Source: Candidatus Mediterraneibacter intestinipullorum
Lineage (GTDB): Bacteria; Bacillota; Clostridia; Lachnospirales; Lachnospiraceae
Assembly: GCA_019118665.1 (NCBI GenBank)
Contig: DWYM01000019.1
Location: forward strand, 1 to 64,000
Direction: 5' to 3'
DNA: 64,000 nucleotides
Part shown: in pieces, positions 58,544-64,000 of the stretch
Position numbering within the stretch: position 1 is the stretch's first letter
How the letters are laid out: each line of letters begins with the position of its first letter
The notes under the pieces: model-generated
Databases searched by the model: none
What the model saw: the letters and a program-made list of their open reading frames with translations, nothing else
Told to the model about the DNA's origin: nothing
Translations under genes and position numbers: made by a program

Positions 58544-59716
58544 ATGAAAAAGAAGATTGTCAGCGTATTTTTGTGCGCAGCTATGGCAGTCACTCTGATC
58601 GCAGGGTGCGGAGCTCCGGCTGCGGAGACTGGCGGAAATGATGACGGAGGTTCTTCCACAGCGACTTTGGAAGGGATCCCGAAGGACGAGATCAAGGTGG
58701 GATTTGTCCACATTTCAGACCCCAGCGACATGGGATACACATACAATCACGATCTGGGAACACAGGAGATGCAGAAGGCGCTCGGGTTAAGTGATGACCA
58801 GATCATCAATAAATACAATGTGGCAGAAGACGCATCATGTGATACGGCGTTAAGAGAGCTGGTTGACGCGGGCTGCAACATCATTTTTGCGACGAGCTTC
58901 GGTTTCGAAGATTATGTGGTGGAAGTGGCGAGGGAATACCCGGAAGTCCAGTTCTGCCATGCAACAGGGTATCAGGCAAAAGATGCGGGGCTTGACAATC
59001 TTCACAATTATTTTGCTTCGATCTATGAGGGACGTTACCTTGCCGGGATCGCGGCAGGTCTCAAGACAGAGTCCAACAAGCTCGGTTATGTTGCCGCATT
59101 TCCGTTTGCCGAGGTCATCAGCGGATACACCGCGTTCTATCTGGGAGCGAAGAGCGTAAACCCGGATGTGACCATGGAGATCATGTACACCAATTCCTGG
59201 AATGACCCCACGGTTGAGTCTCAGGTGGCAAAGGCGCTGATCGACCGCGGATGCGATGTGATCTCACAGCACTCCGACTCTACGGCTCCTGCCACAACGG
59301 CAGAGGACAACGGCGTATGGCAGGTTGGATACAACAATGATATGATCGAGGCTGCTCCGAACGCGTCTCTTATCTCTCCGCGTATTGACTGGGGCATCTA
59401 TGTGACGGAGGCCGTGCAGGCGATGATCGACGGTGAGGAAATCCCGGTTGACTGGTGCAAAGGTCTCGCGGACGGCGCGGTCTATCTGTCACCTCTGAAT
59501 GAGAATATTGCGGCAGAGGGCACCCAGGAAGCCATTGACGAGGCTGCGGAGAAGATCAGATCCGGTGAGCTCCATGTGTTTGCAGGTCCTCTCAAAGGCG
59601 TGAGCCCGGACGGAGAAGAGTATGAAGTGGCAGAAGGCGAATACTATCACGAGCAGGAGGAGGCTTCCGCGCCGTCCTGGCTGTATATCGTTGATGGATG
59701 CACCGTAGTCGAGTAG
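58544..59716 (+). CDS. BMP family ABC transporter substrate-binding lipoprotein
   Basis: This is a PnrA/BmpA-like binding protein, anchored outside the cell, that takes up purine nucleosides in characterised members. The 390-residue protein has a lipoprotein signal ending TLIAGCGAP (Cys near residue 22) and the BMP core: VGFVHISDPSDMGYTYNHD, ELVDAGCNIIFATSFGFEDY, YLAGIAAGLKTESNKLGYV and VISQHSDSTAP. I chose ATG 58544 after AAGGAGGAAAAACA. It is followed, after a terminator-like hairpin, by the ATPase and two permease genes. The uptake system would serve purine salvage. Confidence 0.93.
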   Translation: MKKKIVSVFLCAAMAVTLIAGCGAPAAETGGNDDGGSSTATLEGIPKDEIKVGFVHISDPSDMGYTYNHDLGTQEMQKALGLSDDQIINKYNVAEDASCDTALRELVDAGCNIIFATSFGFEDYVVEVAREYPEVQFCHATGYQAKDAGLDNLHNYFASIYEGRYLAGIAAGLKTESNKLGYVAAFPFAEVISGYTAFYLGAKSVNPDVTMEIMYTNSWNDPTVESQVAKALIDRGCDVISQHSDSTAPATTAEDNGVWQVGYNNDMIEAAPNASLISPRIDWGIYVTEAVQAMIDGEEIPVDWCKGLADGAVYLSPLNENIAAEGTQEAIDEAAEKIRSGELHVFAGPLKGVSPDGEEYEVAEGEYYHEQEEASAPSWLYIVDGCTVVE

Positions 59717-59754
59717 TTGAATAAAGACCGGACAAGACCGGGAAAATATATGAC

Positions 59755-59781
59755 AGAGCCGTCTTCGGACGGCTTTGTTCA
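59755..59781 (+). terminator. Hairpin between BMP gene and ATPase gene
   Basis: AGAGCCGTC-TTCG-GACGGCTTT, with the stable TTCG loop, followed by GTTC. It would reduce transcription into the transporter genes and give the binding protein a higher dose, as is common in ABC operons. Confidence 0.75.
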
Positions 59782-59819
59782 TATCAGGCACACAGAAGAA
59801 AAAGAAGGAGGATGAGAGC

Positions 59820-61391
59820 TTGAGCGGGGCAGCAGAATATGCGGTAAAGATGCATCATGTGACAAAGACCTTTGGAAAGGTGACTGCCAATAAGGATGTC
59901 AATCTTGAACTGAGAAAAGGAGAAATCATTGCGCTTCTGGGGGAGAATGGGAGCGGAAAGACAACCCTGATGAACATGTTGTCAGGGATTTATTTTCCGG
60001 ATCATGGCGAGATCTATGTAAAGGGAGAGGAAGTGACGATACGTTCTCCAAAAGATTCCTTTGCGCTCGGGATCGGCATGATCCATCAGCATTTTAAGCT
60101 GGTGGACGTCCTGACCGCGGCGGAGAATATCATGCTGGGGATGGAAGGAAAGGCAACGGTAAACCGCAGGGAGATCAACAAAAAAGTGCGGGAGCTGGCA
60201 GAGAAATACGGATTTGACCTGGAGCCCTCCAAAAAAATCTACAATATGTCAGTGTCGGAAAAGCAGACAGTAGAGATCTTAAAAGTACTCTACAAGGGTG
60301 CGGATATCCTGATACTGGATGAGCCTACGGCAGTTCTGACCCCCCAGGAGACAGACCGTCTTTTCGCGGTGCTGAGAAACATGAAAAAGGATGGGAAGTC
60401 GATTATCATCATCACCCACAAGCTGAACGAAGTGCTCGCGATCTCCGACCGGGTGGCGATCCTGCGCAAGGGCGAATACATCGGCGTGGTCAACACACAG
60501 GAGACCGATCAGACACAGCTCACAGAGATGATGGTCGGCCGTCCGATCAGCCTGGAGATTGAAAGGCCGGAGACAGTGCGGGGAGAAAAGCGTCTTCAGG
60601 TGATCGACCTGACCTGCCTAAACGGAGACGGCGTCAAAGCGCTGGACAACGTATCTTTTGAGGCTTACGGCGGAGAGATCCTTGGGATCGCAGGCATTGC
60701 GGGAAGCGGTCAGAAGGAGCTGTGCGAGATCATTGCCGGTCTGTATCCATCCATCGGCGGGTCAGTGCTCTACTCCGGGAACCATGAAGGAGTACCGGTA
60801 CAGGAGCGCATCCTTGGTCTGAAACCGGATGAGATCGTCAGAAAAGGGATTTCCATGGCTTTTGTCCCGGAAGACAGGCTCGGCATGGGACTTGTGGCAG
60901 GGATGGACATGACCGACAATGTGATGCTCCGGAGTTATAAGTCGAACAAGGGGATTTTTGTGGATCGCAAAAATCCGAGAGAGCTGGCAGAAAAACTGAT
61001 CGATGAACTGGAGATCGTGACCCCGGGAGTGGACACGCCGGTGGGAAGACTTTCAGGCGGAAATGTGCAGAAGGTGCTTCTGGGGAGGGAAATCGCCTGT
61101 CATCCGTCCGTGCTGATCGTGGCATATCCGGTGCGGGGACTGGATATCAATTCTTCCTATCGGATTTATGACCTGCTCAATGAGCAGAAGAAAAAAGGTG
61201 TCGCAGTCATTTTCATCGGAGAGGACCTGGATGTGCTGATGCAGCTTTCCGACCGCATCATGGTCATGTGCGGGGGGAAGGTGAGCGGCATTGTGGATCC
61301 GAAGAAAGTGACGAAAGAGGATATCGGACTTATGATGATCCACGCGGGAGACCCGAAGTCCGGCAGCGGGAATGAGGAGGTAACGGCATGA
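59820..61391 (+). CDS. Nucleoside ABC transporter ATP-binding protein, two-domain
   Basis: The 523-residue protein (from TTG 59820, eight bases after AAGGAGG; the ATG at 59812 stops after three codons) has two ABC cassettes like RbsA. The first is complete: GENGSGKTTLMNML, the Q-loop in MIHQHFKLVDVLT, signature MSVSEKQTVEILK and Walker B ILILDEPTAVL. The second is degenerate, as usual: GIAGSGQKEL in Walker A and LSGGNVQKVLLGREI with LIVAYPVRGLD. It energises nucleoside import with the two permeases that follow, overlapping the first by 4 bp. Confidence 0.93.
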   Translation: MSGAAEYAVKMHHVTKTFGKVTANKDVNLELRKGEIIALLGENGSGKTTLMNMLSGIYFPDHGEIYVKGEEVTIRSPKDSFALGIGMIHQHFKLVDVLTAAENIMLGMEGKATVNRREINKKVRELAEKYGFDLEPSKKIYNMSVSEKQTVEILKVLYKGADILILDEPTAVLTPQETDRLFAVLRNMKKDGKSIIIITHKLNEVLAISDRVAILRKGEYIGVVNTQETDQTQLTEMMVGRPISLEIERPETVRGEKRLQVIDLTCLNGDGVKALDNVSFEAYGGEILGIAGIAGSGQKELCEIIAGLYPSIGGSVLYSGNHEGVPVQERILGLKPDEIVRKGISMAFVPEDRLGMGLVAGMDMTDNVMLRSYKSNKGIFVDRKNPRELAEKLIDELEIVTPGVDTPVGRLSGGNVQKVLLGREIACHPSVLIVAYPVRGLDINSSYRIYDLLNEQKKKGVAVIFIGEDLDVLMQLSDRIMVMCGGKVSGIVDPKKVTKEDIGLMMIHAGDPKSGSGNEEVTA

Positions 61392-62485
61392 GCGCACATT
61401 CAACACAGGCAAAAGAACCATTTTTGAGGATGGTCAGGAGGGATGCGATCTCCAGCCGGAAATCATGGGGGATCCGGGCGGCGGCGTTTCTCCTCTCACT
61501 GGTGACCGGAGGGATCGTTATCCTTCTGCTGGGGCATAATCCCATTTCTGTATATCTTTCCATGGTAAAAGGGGCGTGGGGATCTCAGACAGTGATCTAT
61601 GAGACGATAAAGATCGCGGTTCCCCTCTTGATCACTGCTATCGGAATTTCCTTTGCGTTTAAGATGAAGTTCTGGAATATCGGAGGAGAGGGGCAGATTC
61701 TCATAGGGGCAGTGGCGGCCGGGGCATTCGGGCTCTTTACGGCTCACATCTTCCCGAAGCTTCCGCTTGTGCTCCTGATGATGTTCGCGGCGATCGTGGC
61801 GGGAGGCCTTTACGGACTTCTTCCCGCTGTGTGCAAGGCGAAATGGGGGACAAATGAGACGCTCTTTACACTGATGCTCAATTATATCGCGCTTGCCTTC
61901 ATCAAATACCTGATGAACGGACCGTGGAAGGATCCGGGCAGCAGTTATCCGAAGATCGCCATGCTCGTTCCGGGAGCCCGCCTTACAAAGGTGCTGGGCG
62001 TTCACTGGGGCTGGATACTGGCTCTTGTCCTGGTAGTGGCGTCCTATATTTATTTTAACAGGACAAAACAGGGGTATGAGATTTCTGTGGTGGGAGAGAG
62101 CAACAATACGGCAAGATACGCAGGGATCAACGTGGGAAAAGTATTCCGGAGGACCATGTTTCTGTCGGGCGCCCTGTGCGGGCTTGTGGGCATGCTCCAG
62201 TTTGCGGGTTCAGACTATACCATCACAGAGGGAACCGCGGGCGGAGTGGGATTTACCGCGATCACCGTGGCGTGGCTGGCAAAGATGAATCCTTTTGGAA
62301 TGCTCGTTGTATCCGTGTTCGTAGCTATGCTGGAGAGGGGATCCAATGCGATACAGACACAGTTCAAGATCCCTGCGTCAGCGGCGGATCTGCTCATTGG
62401 TATTATTTTGTTCTTCATGCTGGGCTGTGAGTTCTTTATCTCATACAAGCTGATCGGAAGAGGAAAGGAGGAACACCATGCTTAA
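61388..62485 (+). CDS. Nucleoside ABC transporter permease 1 (NupB/YufP type)
   Basis: The 365-residue membrane protein with about ten spans belongs to the branched-chain/BPD 2 permease family. Landmarks: FWNIGGEGQILIGAVAAGAFG, WGTNETLFTLMLNYIAL, and VVGESNNTARYAGINVGKVF. It overlaps the ATPase by 4 bp and the second permease by 8 bp. The pair of unlike permeases is the normal form of BMP-type nucleoside importers. Confidence 0.92.
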   Translation: MSAHSTQAKEPFLRMVRRDAISSRKSWGIRAAAFLLSLVTGGIVILLLGHNPISVYLSMVKGAWGSQTVIYETIKIAVPLLITAIGISFAFKMKFWNIGGEGQILIGAVAAGAFGLFTAHIFPKLPLVLLMMFAAIVAGGLYGLLPAVCKAKWGTNETLFTLMLNYIALAFIKYLMNGPWKDPGSSYPKIAMLVPGARLTKVLGVHWGWILALVLVVASYIYFNRTKQGYEISVVGESNNTARYAGINVGKVFRRTMFLSGALCGLVGMLQFAGSDYTITEGTAGGVGFTAITVAWLAKMNPFGMLVVSVFVAMLERGSNAIQTQFKIPASAADLLIGIILFFMLGCEFFISYKLIGRGKEEHHA

Positions 62486-63470
62486 TACATTGAACGGTCT
62501 TTTTATCGCGGCAGTGCTTGCGGGGACGCCGCTGCTGCTCGGCGCCCTGGGCGAGATCCTGACCGAGAAGTCCGGCAACTTAAACCTCGGCGTGGAAGGC
62601 ATGATGTTTATGGGCGCCATCACCGGCCTTGCCGGTTCCTATTACTATGAGCAGGCAGTGATCAGTACCGGAGGGAGCCCGAACGGAGTCATTTCCTCGG
62701 CGATCGCTCTTCTGACCTCCTTCCTGGCGGGAGCAGGCGGGGCGCTCATATACAGTTTCCTGACGATCACGCTGCGGGCGAACCAGAACGTGACAGGCCT
62801 TACTCTGACGATCTTCGGGACCGGCTTCGGCAATTTCTTCGGAGAGTATGTAGGGCAGAAGGCAGGAGGGTATGTGGCAGTTACAGAGACCACGAAGAAA
62901 GCATTCTCCAGCCTGCATATCCCGGTCCTGTCAGATATTCCTGTGATCGGGCCTCTTCTGTTCCAGTACAACTGGCTGGTATATTTCGCCATTATCGCGG
63001 CTGTTGCCATGGCATGGTTTTTCAATCGTTCCCGGGTGGGACTGAACCTGCGCGCGGTGGGAGAAGATCCTGCGACAGCAGACGCGGCGGGAATTAATAT
63101 CACGCTTTATAAATACATGGCGACGGTCATCGGCGGTGGTATCTGCGGCATCGGCGGAATGTACATGAGCATGGTGACCACCTCCGGCGTGTGGGTACAC
63201 AACTGCGTCAGCGGCTATGGATGGCTTGCAGTGGCGCTCGTTATCTTCGCGACCTGGAGTCCGGCCCGGGGCATGCTCGTGGCTCTGATCTTCGGTGGAC
63301 TTACGATCATGCGCATGTATGTAAATATTCCCGGTCTCCCGGCTCAGATCTATGACATGTTCCCATATATCGCCACGATCCTCGTGCTCGTCATCACAAG
63401 CATGAGACAGAGCAGGGAACATGCGCAGCCAAAGAGCTGCGGACTCAATTACTTCCGGGAGGAGAGATAA
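62478..63470 (+). CDS. Nucleoside ABC transporter permease 2 (NupC/YufQ type)
   Basis: The 330-residue protein of the same family has ALGEILTEKSGNLNLGVEGM, a long stretch of spans, RAVGEDPATADAAGINITLYK, and GGGICGIGGMYMSMVTTSGV. It would form a heterodimer with permease 1. The start ATG lies within the end of the previous gene, after AGGAAAGGAGGAACACC. Last gene of the operon. Confidence 0.93.
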   Translation: MLNTLNGLFIAAVLAGTPLLLGALGEILTEKSGNLNLGVEGMMFMGAITGLAGSYYYEQAVISTGGSPNGVISSAIALLTSFLAGAGGALIYSFLTITLRANQNVTGLTLTIFGTGFGNFFGEYVGQKAGGYVAVTETTKKAFSSLHIPVLSDIPVIGPLLFQYNWLVYFAIIAAVAMAWFFNRSRVGLNLRAVGEDPATADAAGINITLYKYMATVIGGGICGIGGMYMSMVTTSGVWVHNCVSGYGWLAVALVIFATWSPARGMLVALIFGGLTIMRMYVNIPGLPAQIYDMFPYIATILVLVITSMRQSREHAQPKSCGLNYFREER

Positions 63471-63544
63471 GAACTCAAGAAACAGATGTATCTTTGGAAA
63501 AAGAATGGTACAATAGAAGAAAAGAGAAAAGGGCGGGTGAGACT

Positions 63545-64000
63545 ATGAAACTTACTTTTATCGGAGCGGCCCACGAGGTTACCGGGAGCTGTCATTTCAT
63601 CCAGGCAGCCGGGAAAAACATCCTGATCGACTGCGGCATGGAACAGGGACCGGATCTGTACGAGAATCCGGGGCTTCCCATCCCGGAAAAAGACATTGAT
63701 TATGTATTCCTTACTCATGCGCATATTGACCATTCGGGTATGCTGCCGAAGCTGGCAAAGAATGGGTTCAAGGGGCAGATCTTCGCTACCTTTGCGACTG
63801 CGGATCTGTGCAATATCATGCTGCGGGACAGCGCGCACATCCAGGAATTTGAGGCAGAGTGGCGCAACCGTAAGGGCAGGAGAGCGGGGCAGCCGGAGTA
63901 TGAGCCTGTGTATGTGATGCAGGACGCGCTGGATGCCATCGAGCTGCTTGTTCCCTGTCAGTACAGCGAGAGGATCACGATCTGCGACGGCATCCAGATC
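63545..64000 (+). CDS. MBL-fold metallo-hydrolase, N-terminal part (runs off window)
   Basis: ATG 63545 opens a frame to the end of the window (152 codons), missed by the ORF track because it is partial. It reads MKLTFIGAAHEVTGSCHFI, with the metal motif FLTHAHIDHSGMLPKL (HxHxDH) near residue 60. The VTGSCH start and the later EFEAEWRNRKG stretch are typical of the beta-CASP branch (RNA-processing exonucleases, CPSF-like). The C-terminal beta-CASP domain is outside. RNA is the likely substrate by family. Confidence 0.88.
   Translation, partial: MKLTFIGAAHEVTGSCHFIQAAGKNILIDCGMEQGPDLYENPGLPIPEKDIDYVFLTHAHIDHSGMLPKLAKNGFKGQIFATFATADLCNIMLRDSAHIQEFEAEWRNRKGRRAGQPEYEPVYVMQDALDAIELLVPCQYSERITICDGIQI

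Overview
The window is about 50% GC and looks like a chromosomal segment from a gut Firmicute of the family Lachnospiraceae (Clostridia). The support is a T-box leader in front of thrS, a CsoR/CopA pair, AzlCD, a BceRSAB-type module, DUF3793, DUF1292, DUF5662 and above all a DUF5717/DUF5716/TPR cluster that I know only from this family. No rRNA, tRNA, CRISPR array, phage or insertion sequence with a transposase was seen. Species cannot be fixed from the sequence alone.

Layout. 1-5 kb holds the secA 3' end, prfB (RF2, with its programmed +1 frameshift), hom, and an apgM-like gene that probably supplies homoserine kinase activity. 5-10 kb holds a long inverted-repeat element, azlD, an azlC broken by an in-frame stop, a GH13 amylase lacking its 5' end (a deletion scar lies between these last two), an intact oligo-1,6-glucosidase and an isochorismatase-like hydrolase. 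10-15 kb holds the T-box and thrS, then tyrA-aroA on the minus strand. 15-22 kb holds an EF-G paralogue, an unknown membrane protein, a small P-loop protein, an apparently Fur-controlled DUF3793-flavodoxin pair and a ZIP metal transporter with its own Fur-like box. A second copy of the inverted-repeat element follows. 22-29 kb holds PadR-DUF1700-DUF4097 (minus strand) and a response regulator, histidine kinase and ABC module of the peptide-antibiotic resistance type. 29-34 kb holds MoxR, DUF58, transglutaminase and GNAT genes. 34-39.4 kb holds the DUF5717/DUF5716/TPR operon. 39.5-45 kb holds a polar amino acid ABC transporter running into purF, then purB. 45-54 kb holds an LRR protein, a degenerate sirtuin, gltX, a UvrD-like helicase, DUF1292, an orphan sugar-binding lipoprotein, a GH13 debranching-like protein without catalytic residues, and DUF5662. 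54-58 kb holds luxS, a histidine phosphatase, csoR and a copA that ends in a fused CopZ domain. 58-63.5 kb holds a BMP-type nucleoside ABC importer. The window ends inside an MBL-fold hydrolase gene.

Most interesting points. (1) Two copies of an approximately 450-485 bp imperfect long inverted repeat fit stop-codon to stop-codon between convergent gene pairs. (2) The DUF5717/DUF5716/TPR operon encodes what reads as a pseudo-Hsp70 (fold landmarks kept, nucleotide-binding signatures lost) with a very large repeat partner and a TPR partner. (3) Several proteins keep an enzyme fold but have lost key residues: the GH13 protein at 51.7 kb, the sirtuin at 46.1 kb, the N-terminus of the response regulator at 24.5 kb, and the G4 motif of the EF-G paralogue. 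(4) copA is fused in frame to a CopZ domain that keeps its own ribosome-binding site and start, next to an A7 slip site where loss of one base would end CopA. (5) Three Fur-like boxes link DUF3793, flavodoxin and the ZIP transporter.
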